In this document: positions 1 through 7,790 of the stretch, piece after piece
Layout of the letters: every line of letters starts with the position of its first letter
How positions within the stretch are numbered: the stretch's first letter is position 1
Notes under the pieces: model-generated
Databases searched by the model: none
Told to the model about the DNA's origin: nothing
Seen by the model: only the letters and a program-made list of their open reading frames with translations
Source: CAMPJU01 sp036675265
GTDB lineage: Bacteria; Pseudomonadota; Gammaproteobacteria; Xanthomonadales; Xanthomonadaceae
Direction: 5' to 3'
Assembly (NCBI GenBank): GCA_036675265.1
Contig: JAKFFJ010000073.1
Location: forward strand, 1-64,000
Length of the DNA: 64,000 nucleotides
Translations under genes and position numbers: made by a program

Positions 1-297
1 GCTTTCCTCGTTAATCCAGCTGCAAAAACCCAGACGCCAACGACGACGTCTACGCTCTCGCCGCTTAAGGCGTAAGCCCCGAACCCACTTGTGCCCTTGC
101 TCGTGGATGTAGGGTCATCATCAGGGGATAGGGACCGGCGGCGACCCGTCAACCGGTTCCGAATCCAAAGCGGGTGTGGATGACGGTGTGCTTCGCACGT
201 TGTGTTGCCGGCATCCGAGATCGAACAACGGGCTAAGCATGTAGTGCCGGAGATGGAGTGCCTTCGGACGCGGGTTCGATTCCCGCCACCTCCACCA
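1..297 (+). ncRNA. ssrA: tmRNA (transfer-messenger RNA), 3' part
   Basis: Rescues stalled ribosomes by acting first as alanyl-tRNA and then as a short message that tags the nascent chain for proteolysis. The tag reading frame is visible at 36-68: GCC AAC GAC GAC GTC TAC GCT CTC GCC GCT TAA, giving ANDDVYALAA, a typical proteobacterial tag with the ALAA protease signal. The 3' end at 270-297 has a T-arm (GGTTCGATTCC) and ends in CCACCTCCACCA, the tRNA-like acceptor with CCA. The 5' half of the molecule lies before the window, so the gene is partial here. It is followed 10 bases later by an intrinsic terminator. Confidence 0.95.
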
Positions 298-306
298 CCA
301 CCAGGG

Positions 307-334
307 AAAAGGGCCGCGCGAGCGGCCCTTTTTT
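307..334 (+). terminator. intrinsic terminator of ssrA
   Basis: A 7-bp perfect GC stem GGGCCGC/GCGGCCC (311-317 with 322-328), loop GCGA, followed by six T; the preceding AAAA extends the stem. It lies 10 bases after the CCA end of the tmRNA. Confidence 0.93.
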
Positions 335-408
335 CTTGCCTGAATGGACGCCCACGCCCGTGGTTCCGTTTCATCGGGCTTCGACCGGCCCCCGGTCAGC
401 ATCCCTCC

Positions 409-666
409 ATGGACTGGACCCCGCTCGAGATCGAGAAAGCCCTGTTGCGGCTCGAGGACGCCCTGCCCCGCCTGGTGGCCGAGCATGACGACCCGCGCGC
501 GTTCTCTGCCGCGGTGCGCAGGGAGACCGCGGATGTCGAGACGCATTCGGGCATCTTTGCGCCTTACGTCAGCCGCCGCATCGATGCGCTGCTGGTGTCC
601 ATGGTGCGCAAGGGAGGCGACCACTCGAAGGCCGGCGCCGGCGAACCGTCGAGGCGGCGGGCCTGA
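409..666 (+). CDS. small hypothetical protein (85 aa)
   Basis: I do not recognise a family. The ATG at 409 opens an 85-residue frame starting MDWTPLEIEKALLRLEDAL. The first half looks like an amphipathic helix rich in Leu and Glu, and the C-terminus is basic (EPSRRRA). No signal peptide, membrane segment or Cys motif is visible. Third-position G+C is high, as expected of a real gene in this genome, and the frame sits neatly between two intrinsic terminators as a monocistronic unit, which supports it. No good ribosome binding site is seen. It could still be non-coding. Confidence 0.55.
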   Translation: MDWTPLEIEKALLRLEDALPRLVAEHDDPRAFSAAVRRETADVETHSGIFAPYVSRRIDALLVSMVRKGGDHSKAGAGEPSRRRA

Positions 667-691
667 TCGGCGCGCCCGGGCGTGCAAAAGG

Positions 692-715
692 AAAGGGCCG
701 CGATTGCGGCCCTTT
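692..715. terminator. bidirectional terminator between convergent genes
   Basis: Perfect 10-bp inverted repeat AAAGGGCCGC/GCGGCCCTTT with loop GATT (702-705). Its A/T ends give a short U-tract in either direction. It lies between the plus-strand small gene ending at 666 and the minus-strand OmpA-like gene ending at 739, so it can serve both. Confidence 0.85.
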
Positions 716-738
716 CGCGTTGCGGACACGTGTCGCGA

Positions 739-1419
739 TCAGCCCTGCAGCGGCACCAGGGTGATTTCCACGCGGCGGTTCTGCGCGCGGCCCGCCTCGG
801 TGTCGTTGCTGGCGACCGGACGCGTCTCGCCGGCGCCGATGGTGATCATCCGGTCGCGCATCACGCCGCGGGTGGCCAGGTAGTTGGCGACCGTCGAGGC
901 GCGCTGTTCGGACAGGTTCTGGTTGTAGGCGGCGTCGCCGACGCTGTCGGTGTGGCCGGCCACCTCGATGATCGTCTGGTTGTACTCGTTGAGCGTCACG
1001 GCCAGGTCGTCGAGCACCGGGCGGAACTGCGGCTGCAGCGCCGAGGAGTCGAAGCCGAACGTGATCGCGCCCGGCATGCTGAGCGTGATGTTGTCGCCGT
1101 CGCGGATCACGTCCACGCCGGTCCCGGCCATCTGCGAGCGCAGCGCGGCTTCCTGGCGGTCCTGGTAGGCGCCGACGGCACCGCCGGCGAGCGCACCCAC
1201 GCCCGCGCCGACCAGCGCGCGCTGGCGACGTTCGGTGGCGTCGTCGCCGCTCAGCAGGCCCGCGACCGCGCCGATGCCGGCGCCGATCAGCGCGCCGCGC
1301 TGGGTGCGGTTCGGGTCATAGGGGTCGTCGGTCTGCCCCGTGTAGGTGGCACAACCGGCGAAGGACAGGGTCGCGGCGAGCGCGACCGACAGCGTGGTGA
1401 GCTTGCTCAACTGGTTCAT
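739..1419 (-). CDS. OmpA-family lipoprotein with glycine-zipper region
   Basis: Predicted outer-membrane lipoprotein that anchors the envelope to peptidoglycan. The 226-residue protein has a lipoprotein signal with lipobox FAGC (Cys23), a glycine-zipper segment at about 45-95 (GAGIGAVAG and GAGVGALAGGAVG repeats), and a C-terminal OmpA-like peptidoglycan-binding domain at about 115-222 with the motifs ITFGFDSS, VAGHTDSVGD, NQNLSEQRA and NRRVEI. The start at 1419 has AGGAG 8 bases upstream. It follows alr on the same strand after an 85-base gap and is probably transcribed alone or as the operon tail. It resembles YiaD-type proteins; the assignment to family is secure, the exact role is not. 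Confidence 0.9.
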   Translation of the reverse strand: MNQLSKLTTLSVALAATLSFAGCATYTGQTDDPYDPNRTQRGALIGAGIGAVAGLLSGDDATERRQRALVGAGVGALAGGAVGAYQDRQEAALRSQMAGTGVDVIRDGDNITLSMPGAITFGFDSSALQPQFRPVLDDLAVTLNEYNQTIIEVAGHTDSVGDAAYNQNLSEQRASTVANYLATRGVMRDRMITIGAGETRPVASNDTEAGRAQNRRVEITLVPLQG

Positions 1420-1504
1420 GGGGGACTCCTGCGGGGGTGAAGGTGAATGCGCAGGAATCGTAGGCCTGCCCACGTGGGGGGCGGGTGACGCCTCCGGCCC
1501 CAGT

Positions 1505-2584
1505 TCAGCCCGCGTTGCGGCGCACCCGCCCGGTGATGGAACAGGTGAGCTGGTAGGCAATCGTGCCCGCCGCCTCGGCGACGACCTCCACCGGCACCCC
1601 CGGCCCCCACAGCAGGACCTCGTCGCCCGGCCGCGCATCCGGGTGCCGGCGAAGGTCGATCGCCAGCAGGTCCATCGACACGCGCCCCACGATGGCGGCC
1701 GGGCGGCCTGAGACGAGCACGGGGGTCCCGGACGGCGCGTGCCGTGGATAGCCGTCCCCGTAGCCCGCCGCCGCAACGCCGACCAGCATGTCCTCGGGGC
1801 ACGTCCAGGTGGCCGAGTACCCGATGGGCTCGCCCCGGCAGACCCGGTTCACCGCGATGAGCCCGGTGGTGAACGCCATCGCGGGGCGCAGGCCGAAATC
1901 GCCGCCCGTGCGCCCGGCGGCCACGGACATCCCGTACAGCGCCCCGCCCGGCCGTACCCAGTCGCCGTGCGATTCGGGCCAGCCCAGCACGGCCGCGGAG
2001 TTGGCCAGCGAACGCTGGCCCGGAAGCCCCGCCGTGCAGTCGTGGAACACCCGCAGCTGCTCGCGCGTCTGCGGGCCGCCGAAGTCGTCCGAGCTGGCGA
2101 AGTGGTTCATCAGCACGATGTCCCCCGACACCCCCGGCAGCGCGGACAGCCGCGCGTGCGCGTCGCGCACCCGGTCCGGCGGGAAGCCGAGGCGATGCAT
2201 GCCGCTGTCGACCTTGAGCCAGCAGCGGATCGGCGCGCCGTCGTTCCCGGCCTGCGCCAGGATGTCGAGCTGGCTGGCGTGGTGGACCGCGACCTCCAGG
2301 CCCAGGGCGCGCACCTCGGGGAGGTCGGCCGCGTCGTTGAAGCCGGACAGCAGCAGGATCGGCTGGACCAGGCCGAAGGACCGCAGGCGCCTGGCATCCT
2401 CGAGCATCGCCACGCCGAAGGCGTCCGCGTCGGACAGGGCGTGCGCCACCCGTTCGAGGCCGTGGCCATACGCATCGGCCTTGACCACCGCCATCAGCCG
2501 GCTGCCGGGCGCGCGCCTGCGCAGCTCGCCCAGGTTGTGGCGCAATGCGTCGGCGTGGAGCGTGGCGGTCGTGGGTCGGGGCAT
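1505..2584 (-). CDS. alr: alanine racemase
   Basis: PLP-dependent interconversion of L- and D-alanine, supplying D-Ala for peptidoglycan in the cytoplasm. The 359-residue protein has the N-terminal TIM-barrel with the PLP lysine motif VVKADAYGHG (Lys35), the conserved DSGMHRLG segment at 126-133, the catalytic tyrosine in EPIGYSATW (Tyr256) and the GYGDGYPR motif of the C-terminal domain. Length is normal for the family. It lies 34 bases downstream of dnaB on the same strand. The dnaB-alr order is also found in enterobacteria, so co-transcription with dnaB is likely. Confidence 0.96.
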   Translation of the reverse strand: MPRPTTATLHADALRHNLGELRRRAPGSRLMAVVKADAYGHGLERVAHALSDADAFGVAMLEDARRLRSFGLVQPILLLSGFNDAADLPEVRALGLEVAVHHASQLDILAQAGNDGAPIRCWLKVDSGMHRLGFPPDRVRDAHARLSALPGVSGDIVLMNHFASSDDFGGPQTREQLRVFHDCTAGLPGQRSLANSAAVLGWPESHGDWVRPGGALYGMSVAAGRTGGDFGLRPAMAFTTGLIAVNRVCRGEPIGYSATWTCPEDMLVGVAAAGYGDGYPRHAPSGTPVLVSGRPAAIVGRVSMDLLAIDLRRHPDARPGDEVLLWGPGVPVEVVAEAAGTIAYQLTCSITGRVRRNAG

Positions 2585-2618
2585 CCGCGGATTCTAGAGG
2601 CGACCCGGCCCCGGGGCG

Positions 2619-4031
2619 CTACTCGAAGCTGCCCACCGAATCGTGCGACAGGTTGTCGAACCGCGTGTACTCGCCGAAGAACTTCAGCTTGATGGAACCC
2701 GTGGGACCGTTTCGCTGCTTGCCGATGATGACCTCGGCCAGCCCCTTGTCCGGCGAGTTTTCCTTGTTGTAGTACTCGTCGCGGTAGATGAAGACGATGA
2801 CGTCCGCGTCCTGCTCGATGGCGCCGGACTCGCGCAGGTCGGCCATCACCGGGCGCTTGTCGGTGCGCGTCTCCAGCGACCGGTTGAGCTGGGACAGCGC
2901 GACGACCGGCACGTTGAGTTCCTTGGCCAAGGCCTTGAGCGAGCGCGAGATCTCGGAGATTTCGGTCGCGCGGTTCTCCTGGTTGCCGGGCACCGCCATC
3001 AACTGCAGGTAGTCGATCACGATCAGGCCCAGGTCGTGCTCGCGCTTGAGCCGGCGCGCCTTGGAACGCAGGACTTCAGGCGACAGCGCAGGCGTGTCGT
3101 CGATGAAGATCCGCGCCTCGCGCAACATGCGGATCGCGCTGGTGACGCGGCTCCAGTCCTCGTCCTCCAGCTGGCCGGTGCGCAGCCGGGTGGCGTTGAC
3201 CCGCCCGTTCGAGGAGATCAGGCGCAGCGCCAGCTGGCTGGCCGACATTTCCATCGAGAACACCGCGACCGCCTTCTTGCTGCGGATGGCTGCGTATTCG
3301 GCCATGTTGAGCGCGAGCGTGGTCTTGCCCATGGCCGGCCTGGCCGCGAGGATGACCAGGTCGGTCGGCTGGAGCCCCGCGGTCATCTCGTCGAACTCGG
3401 TATAACCGGTGGGCAGCCCCGTGATGCTCCCGCCGCTGGCGTGGCGGGTCTGCAGGACATCGAACGCCTCGATCAGCGCGTCGTTGACGGCCACGAAGTC
3501 GCGGCGCCCGCGCGAACCGGCTTCCGCGATCGCGAACACGTCCTGTTCGGCCTTGGCCAGCAGCTCGTTGCTCTCGCGTCCCTCCGGCTGGAAGCCGTCG
3601 TTGACGATGCCGGTGCCGACCTCGATCAGCTGCCGCAGGATCGCCTTGTCGCGCACGATCTCCGCATAGGCGCGGATGTTGGCGGCCGAGGGCGTCGTGC
3701 TGGCGAGTTCCACCAGGTAGGCCCCGCCGGCGACCTGCTCGGCCAGGCCCTGCGACTCGAACCACTCGCCCAGCGTCACCGCGTCGAACGGCCGGTTGCG
3801 CTCGGCCAGTTCGCGGATGGCGCGGTAGATCAGCTGGTGGTCGCGCCGATAGAAGTCCTGGTCGACCAGCAGGTCGCCGACACGGTCGAAGGACTCCGGC
3901 GCCAGCATCAGGCCACCGAGCACCGCCTGTTCGGCCTCGACCGACTGGGGGGGCACGCGCAATTGCTCGACGCGGTGGTCCGGACGGCTGAAGGCCGTTC
4001 CGTCGGCCCGGAACCCCTGGCGTGCGCTCAT
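2619..4031 (-). CDS. dnaB: replicative DNA helicase DnaB
   Basis: Hexameric 5'-3' helicase that unwinds the replication fork and recruits primase. The N-terminal domain begins at VPPQSVEAEQAVLGGLML. The RecA-like motor domain carries Walker A in AARPAMGKTT, the Walker B region LIVIDYLQLM and the arginine-finger region QLNRSLETR. The MSARQGFR start at 4031 gives 470 residues, the usual family length, and resembles the start of other Xanthomonadaceae DnaB proteins. An in-frame ATG at 4094 would add 21 residues and also has a GGGAG upstream, so the start is not certain. A perfect DnaA box lies upstream at 4133-4141. Confidence 0.95.
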   Translation of the reverse strand: MSARQGFRADGTAFSRPDHRVEQLRVPPQSVEAEQAVLGGLMLAPESFDRVGDLLVDQDFYRRDHQLIYRAIRELAERNRPFDAVTLGEWFESQGLAEQVAGGAYLVELASTTPSAANIRAYAEIVRDKAILRQLIEVGTGIVNDGFQPEGRESNELLAKAEQDVFAIAEAGSRGRRDFVAVNDALIEAFDVLQTRHASGGSITGLPTGYTEFDEMTAGLQPTDLVILAARPAMGKTTLALNMAEYAAIRSKKAVAVFSMEMSASQLALRLISSNGRVNATRLRTGQLEDEDWSRVTSAIRMLREARIFIDDTPALSPEVLRSKARRLKREHDLGLIVIDYLQLMAVPGNQENRATEISEISRSLKALAKELNVPVVALSQLNRSLETRTDKRPVMADLRESGAIEQDADVIVFIYRDEYYNKENSPDKGLAEVIIGKQRNGPTGSIKLKFFGEYTRFDNLSHDSVGSFE

Positions 4032-4132
4032 CAGATCGGTCACTCCCCGGGCGGACCCGTCATCGCGGTCCGCGTGATGCAGTTCGACAGGCATCGTAGG
4101 AGTTCTCCCTGTGGACGTGCGACGTGACAACC

Positions 4133-4141
4133 TGTGGATAA
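4133..4141 (-). promoter_or_regulatory. DnaA box ahead of dnaB
   Basis: TTATCCACA on the minus strand is an exact match to the strong E. coli DnaA box consensus. It lies in the gap between the rplI terminator and dnaB, about 100 bases before the MSAR start. A weaker TGTGGACGT match (6 of 9) lies at 4110-4118. Confidence 0.6.
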
Positions 4142-4187
4142 CGTCATTTCTTTCTGCCTTTTCTCCGTCTCACGGATTCGGACGGGG

Positions 4188-4217
4188 AAAAAGAAACGGG
4201 CGCCACTGGGGCGCCCG
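4188..4217 (-). terminator. intrinsic terminator of the rpsF-rpsR-rplI operon
   Basis: Perfect 8-bp stem CGGGCGCC/GGCGCCCG (4197-4204 with 4210-4217), 5-base loop. On the minus strand it is followed by TTTCTTTTT (4188-4196). It begins 25 bases after the rplI stop codon and separates the ribosomal operon from dnaB. Confidence 0.9.
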
Positions 4218-4241
4218 CTGGGATACAGGATTGAAGCGATG

Positions 4242-4694
4242 TCAGGCCGGCTCCGGCTCCACCACCACCTTGACCGGGGTCTCGACGTCGGCGTGCAGGT
4301 GGACGATGACTTCGAACTCGCCGGTGCGGCGGATCGCGCCCTCGCCCATCACCACTTCGGACTTGCCGACCTGATGGCCGGCCTTGGTCAGCGCCTCGGC
4401 GATGTCGCGCGGACCGATCGAGCCGTAGAGCTTCCCTTCGGTCGAGGCGTTGGCGTAGATCGTGACGCTCGCGCCCTCGAGCTTCGCCCGGCGGCTTTCG
4501 GCATCCGACAGCGCGGCGCTGGCCTTGGCTTCGTACTCGGCGCGGCGCGCCTCGAACTGGGCCAGGTTCGCTGCGGTGGCCGGCACGGCCTTGCCCTGCG
4601 GCACCAGGAAGTTGCGGCCGAAGCCCGGCTTCACCTCGACCTTGTCGCCGAGGTTGCCGAGGTTGACCACCTTCTGCAGGAGGATCAGTTGCAT
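4242..4694 (-). CDS. rplI: 50S ribosomal protein bL9
   Basis: Large-subunit protein that binds 23S rRNA near the L1 stalk. The 150-residue length and the start MQLILLQKVVNLGNLGDKVEVK with PGFGRNFLVPQGKA are diagnostic of the N-terminal rRNA-binding domain; the connecting helix (about 45-75) and the C-terminal domain with KLYGSIGPRDIAEAL follow. It is the last gene of rpsF-rpsR-rplI, 13 bases after rpsR, with TAAGGAGG just before the ATG. The priB gene found in this operon in enterobacteria is absent. Confidence 0.98.
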   Translation of the reverse strand: MQLILLQKVVNLGNLGDKVEVKPGFGRNFLVPQGKAVPATAANLAQFEARRAEYEAKASAALSDAESRRAKLEGASVTIYANASTEGKLYGSIGPRDIAEALTKAGHQVGKSEVVMGEGAIRRTGEFEVIVHLHADVETPVKVVVEPEPA

Positions 4695-4707
4695 GTTCGT
4701 TTCCTCC

Positions 4708-4938
4708 TTACGCGTTGTGGTTGTCGGTGTACGGGATCAGGGCCAGGAAGCGCGCGCGCTTGACCGCGGTCGCCAGCTGGCGCTGGTACTTCGACTTGGT
4801 GCCGGTGATCCGGCTGGGGACGATCTTGCCGGTCTCGGTCAGGTACTGGCGCAGGGTGTTGAGATCCTTGTAGTCGATCTCCTTGACGCCCTCGGCCGTG
4901 AACTTGCAGAACTTGCGGCGACGGAAAAACTTGGACAT
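4708..4938 (-). CDS. rpsR: 30S ribosomal protein bS18
   Basis: Small-subunit protein that forms a heterodimer with S6 and binds the central domain of 16S rRNA. The 76-residue sequence MSKFFRRRKFCKFTAEGVK, then DYKDLNTLRQYLTE and KIVPSRITGTKSKYQRQL, is unmistakable. It lies 21 bases downstream of rpsF with TAGGAGCACG ahead of the start. Together with S6 it is the likely ligand of the operon leader described at 5419-5489. Confidence 0.98.
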   Translation of the reverse strand: MSKFFRRRKFCKFTAEGVKEIDYKDLNTLRQYLTETGKIVPSRITGTKSKYQRQLATAVKRARFLALIPYTDNHNA

Positions 4939-4959
4939 GGGTGCGTGCTCCTAAAGGCG

Positions 4960-5394
4960 TCAGGCGGCTTCGGCGGTGTCGTCGGCGTCGTCGGCCTGGG
5001 CAGGCCTGCCCTCGCCGTCACCGTCGTCGTCGCGGCGGCGACGCTCGGAACGCTCGGGCTTGTCGCCCTTGTCGTCCTTGTTCTTCATGATCAGCGACTG
5101 CTCGGTGACCACGTCGTCGCGCTTCATGACCAGGTGGCGCAGCACCGCATCGTTGAAGCGGAAGCCGTCGACCAGCTCGTTGAGCACGGCCTGGTCGCAC
5201 TCGATGTTGAAGAGCACGTAGTGGGCCTTCACCAGGTTGGCGATCGGGTAGGCCAGCATCCGGCGGCCCCAGTCCTCGAGCCGGTGGATCTTGCCGTTGC
5301 CGCCTTCGATGAGCGTCTTGTAACGCTCGATCATGGCCGGCACCTGCTCGCTCTGGTCCGGGTGGACCAGGAACACGATTTCGTAATGGCGCAT
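4960..5394 (-). CDS. rpsF: 30S ribosomal protein bS6
   Basis: Small-subunit protein, partner of S18. The start MRHYEIVFLVHPDQSEQVPAM, the segment KIHRLEDWGRRMLAYPIANL and the FRFNDAVLRHLVMK motif are diagnostic. The product is 144 residues, longer than the E. coli core because of a charged tail from about residue 105 that begins KNKDDKGDKPERSERRRRDD and becomes acidic (ADDADDTAEAA). An acidic S6 tail is also the target of glutamate ligation by RimK in some bacteria; whether that happens here is unknown. GAGG of the leader at 5405-5408 is the ribosome site. First gene of rpsF-rpsR-rplI. Confidence 0.97.
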   Translation of the reverse strand: MRHYEIVFLVHPDQSEQVPAMIERYKTLIEGGNGKIHRLEDWGRRMLAYPIANLVKAHYVLFNIECDQAVLNELVDGFRFNDAVLRHLVMKRDDVVTEQSLIMKNKDDKGDKPERSERRRRDDDGDGEGRPAQADDADDTAEAA

Positions 5395-5418
5395 CTCGGT
5401 TGGATCCTCGTGGATATC

Positions 5419-5489
5419 GGCCACCGGGGTGGCCGGGCAGCCCCCCGCGGGCGCGGTGGGGCAAGGTCCCCCTCGGCACGGGCCGAGGG
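5419..5489 (-). promoter_or_regulatory. structured leader of the rpsF operon, candidate S6:S18 binding site
   Basis: Between the predicted transcription start (near 5492) and rpsF the minus strand folds into two hairpins. The first is a perfect 8-bp stem CCCTCGGC/GCCGAGGG (5470-5489) with tetraloop CCGT. The second is GGCCAC/GTGGCC (5419-5434) with loop CCCG. Further down, ATCC-ACGA-GGAT can sequester the GAGG ribosome site. Known bacterial rpsF leaders bind the S6:S18 complex through a CCG presented by a hairpin. Here both loops hold CCG, but the match to the known motif is inferred. Confidence 0.5.
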
Positions 5490-5498
5490 AAGCCGGCA

Positions 5499-5527
5499 AT
5501 TATTGCAGGATCAGTGGCTTGCGGCAA
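5499..5527 (-). promoter_or_regulatory. promoter of rpsF-rpsR-rplI
   Basis: On the minus strand, TTGCCG (-35, 5522-5527), 17-base spacer, AATAAT (-10, 5499-5504). The -35 lies inside the last codons of the upstream DUF885 gene. Predicted start of transcription is near 5492, leaving a leader of about 98 bases. Confidence 0.6.
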
Positions 5528-7340
5528 CCTGTTCCGACGCGATCCAGGCGTCGACATGGCGCTCCAGGGTCTCCAGCGGGACCGACCCGGTGGCCAGGAC
5601 GGCATCGTGGAACCGTCGCAGGTCGAAATCCTCCCCGAGGGCCCGCGCCGCGCGCTCCCGGAGTGCCGAAATCCTCAGCTGGCCGATCTTGTAGGCCAGC
5701 GCCTGCCCCGGGTTGCCGATGTAGCGGTCGATCTCGTTGGTCACGTCCTGCAGGGTCTTGGGCGAGTTGGCCATGAAGTAGTCGATCGCCTGCTGGCGCG
5801 TCCAGCCCTGCGCATGCATGCCGGTGTCGACCACCAGCCGCACGGCGCGCCACATGTCGTAGGCCAGCTGCCCCATCCGGTCGTACGGGTCGTCGTACAA
5901 CCCCATGTCGTAGCCCAGGCGCTCGGCATACAGGCCCCAGCCTTCGCCGTAGGCCACGAAATAACCAACCCGGCGGAACATCGGCACGCCCGGCAGTTCC
6001 ATGCCGCGGGCGAACTGGAAATGATGGCCCGGCACCGCCTCGTGGAGGCTGAGCGCCATCATTTCCCACTTCGGGCGCACCTCGGGCCGGTAGAGGTTGA
6101 CGTAGTAGTAGCCTGCCCGGCTGCCGTCGACCGCCCCGGGCTGGTAGTAGGCGGTGGTGGTGTCGGGCGCGATGTTCTCCGGGATCGGGCGCACGCCGTA
6201 CGGCAACCGCGGAATGGTGGCGAACACCTTCACCAGTTCCGGGTCGATCCGCTTGGACAGCGCGCGGTAGCCTTCGAGCAGGTCCTCGGGCGTTTCATGG
6301 AAGAACTTCGGGTCGGTGCGCAGGTGGGTGAAGAAGTCCGCCAGCGTGCCTTCGAAGCCGACCTCGTCCTTGACCTGCGCCATCTCGCCCCGGATGCGGG
6401 CCACTTCGCGCAGCCCGACCTGGTGGATCTCGTCCGCCGTGAGGTCGGTCGTCGTGAAGTACGCCGCGAGGAAGTCGTAGTACGCCTTGCCGTCCGGCAG
6501 GTCGGCCACGGCGATGCTGTCGCGGGCCGCGGGCAGGTACTCGGATTCGAAGAAGGTGGCGAAGGCCCGGTAGGCGGGGACGATGGCGTCGGCGATCACC
6601 TGCCGTGCCTCGGCCTGCAGGGCCGCCTTCTCCGATGCGGGAAAGTCGCGAGGGAAGTCGGTGAACGGGCGGTAGAACGGGCTGTCGACGGGGTCGGCCA
6701 CGACCTGGGCCGCGACCTGGCCGGGCACCCGCTCCATCAGCACCCGGGGCGGCATGTTGCCGGCCGCCATGCCCGCACGCATCAGGGCCATCGTCTGGTC
6801 GACCATCGCGGGGATCGCGCGCATCCGGGCCAGCCAGTCCCGGTAATCGTCCGCGTCCTCGAACGGCAGCACCTCGGCGATCCCCTCGGCCGTCTGCACC
6901 CCGCCGCGCTGGCTGACCGGCTGCAGCCATTCCTTGAACTGCTGGCGCTCCACGGCGCGCTCGGCCTGCCACAGGAACACGTCGTAGCTGAGCTGGTCCG
7001 CGGGCGACAGCGCGGCACGATCGATCGCGCGCAGCGTGGCGAGGGCTTCGCGGTCGGCGGCTTCCCGCGCGGCGATCGCCTCGAGGCGGTAGTCGGTCCA
7101 GCGGTCGTTGTAGCGGTCGTCGCCGGTATAGCTCGCCCCCTCCGGGGACTCGCGCAGGCCGCGCTCCCATTGCGCCTGGAAGAAGGCATGCAGCGCGCGG
7201 GCCTCGGCCGACGTGGCAGGCGACGCCTGCGCGCCTGTCGGCGCAGCCTGCGCATGCGCCTGCGGCGCGACGGCGGCGACAAACGACGCCGCCAGCAGCG
7301 CGGCGGCCAGGCGGGTCGGACGGAAGGTGGTGCTGGTCAT
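5511..7340 (-). CDS. DUF885 family protein, exported metallopeptidase-like
   Basis: Exported 609-residue protein of the DUF885 family, whose members resemble zinc carboxypeptidases of the M32 type; the true substrate is not known. A Sec signal peptide spans residues 1-30 with cleavage after AHA. The family hallmark HEAVPGHHFQ near residue 440 is an HExxxGHH-like zinc site. The start at 7340 has GGGGAG six bases upstream. It lies between the IscA-like gene and the rpsF operon on the same strand, and its 3' end overlaps the rpsF promoter. Peptidase activity is inference from the motif. Confidence 0.88.
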   Translation of the reverse strand: MTSTTFRPTRLAAALLAASFVAAVAPQAHAQAAPTGAQASPATSAEARALHAFFQAQWERGLRESPEGASYTGDDRYNDRWTDYRLEAIAAREAADREALATLRAIDRAALSPADQLSYDVFLWQAERAVERQQFKEWLQPVSQRGGVQTAEGIAEVLPFEDADDYRDWLARMRAIPAMVDQTMALMRAGMAAGNMPPRVLMERVPGQVAAQVVADPVDSPFYRPFTDFPRDFPASEKAALQAEARQVIADAIVPAYRAFATFFESEYLPAARDSIAVADLPDGKAYYDFLAAYFTTTDLTADEIHQVGLREVARIRGEMAQVKDEVGFEGTLADFFTHLRTDPKFFHETPEDLLEGYRALSKRIDPELVKVFATIPRLPYGVRPIPENIAPDTTTAYYQPGAVDGSRAGYYYVNLYRPEVRPKWEMMALSLHEAVPGHHFQFARGMELPGVPMFRRVGYFVAYGEGWGLYAERLGYDMGLYDDPYDRMGQLAYDMWRAVRLVVDTGMHAQGWTRQQAIDYFMANSPKTLQDVTNEIDRYIGNPGQALAYKIGQLRISALRERAARALGEDFDLRRFHDAVLATGSVPLETLERHVDAWIASEQVAASH

Positions 7341-7370
7341 CGGCGGCTCCCCGGGAAGGACCGCCGGAGT

Positions 7371-7715
7371 CTACGCCGTGGTGAAGCTCTCGCCGCACCC
7401 GCAGGCGTCGGCCACGTTCGGGTTCTCGAACACGAAGGCTTCGCCCAGCCCGGCCTTGCGGAAGTCGATCCGGGTGCCGTCCACCAGCGGGAGGCTGGTG
7501 GCATCGACCAGGATGCGCACGCCATCCTGCTCGAACAGCGTGTCGTCGTCGCGTTGGTCGCGCGCCAGGTCGGCGACGTGCTGCCAGCCCGAGCAACCGG
7601 CCTTGCTCACGCCGAAGCGCAAGCCGAGGGCATCGGGCTCGGCCTGGAGGAAACGGCGGACGCGCTCGAGCGCGGCGGGAGTCAGGAGGATGGCCATGCC
7701 CGCATTATCGGTCAT
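7371..7715 (-). CDS. IscA/ErpA-type iron-sulfur cluster assembly protein
   Basis: A-type carrier or accessory protein for Fe-S cluster delivery in the cytoplasm. The protein (114 residues from 7715, 108 from the alternative ATG at 7697) has the three conserved cysteines of the HesB/IscA family, one in KAGCSGWQ and two in the C-terminal ACGCGESF. No clear ribosome site separates the two starts; MAILLTPAAL at 7697 looks more like the usual family N-terminus. It stands alone rather than in an isc or suf operon, with the DUF885 gene 30 bases downstream. Which of IscA, SufA or ErpA it replaces cannot be told. Confidence 0.88.
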   Translation of the reverse strand: MTDNAGMAILLTPAALERVRRFLQAEPDALGLRFGVSKAGCSGWQHVADLARDQRDDDTLFEQDGVRILVDATSLPLVDGTRIDFRKAGLGEAFVFENPNVADACGCGESFTTA

Positions 7716-7790
7716 CGGAGCTGAGTGCGCGCCGACCCATTACACTTCATGGTCCCCCACTTCGGGCCCGCGGTGGCCAGGAAACCAGGC

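Noticed and set aside
202..297. Possible separate tRNA gene ending in CCA
   Set aside because: The T-arm and acceptor end belong to the tmRNA, whose tag frame at 36-68 lies on the same molecule; no anticodon arm is present.
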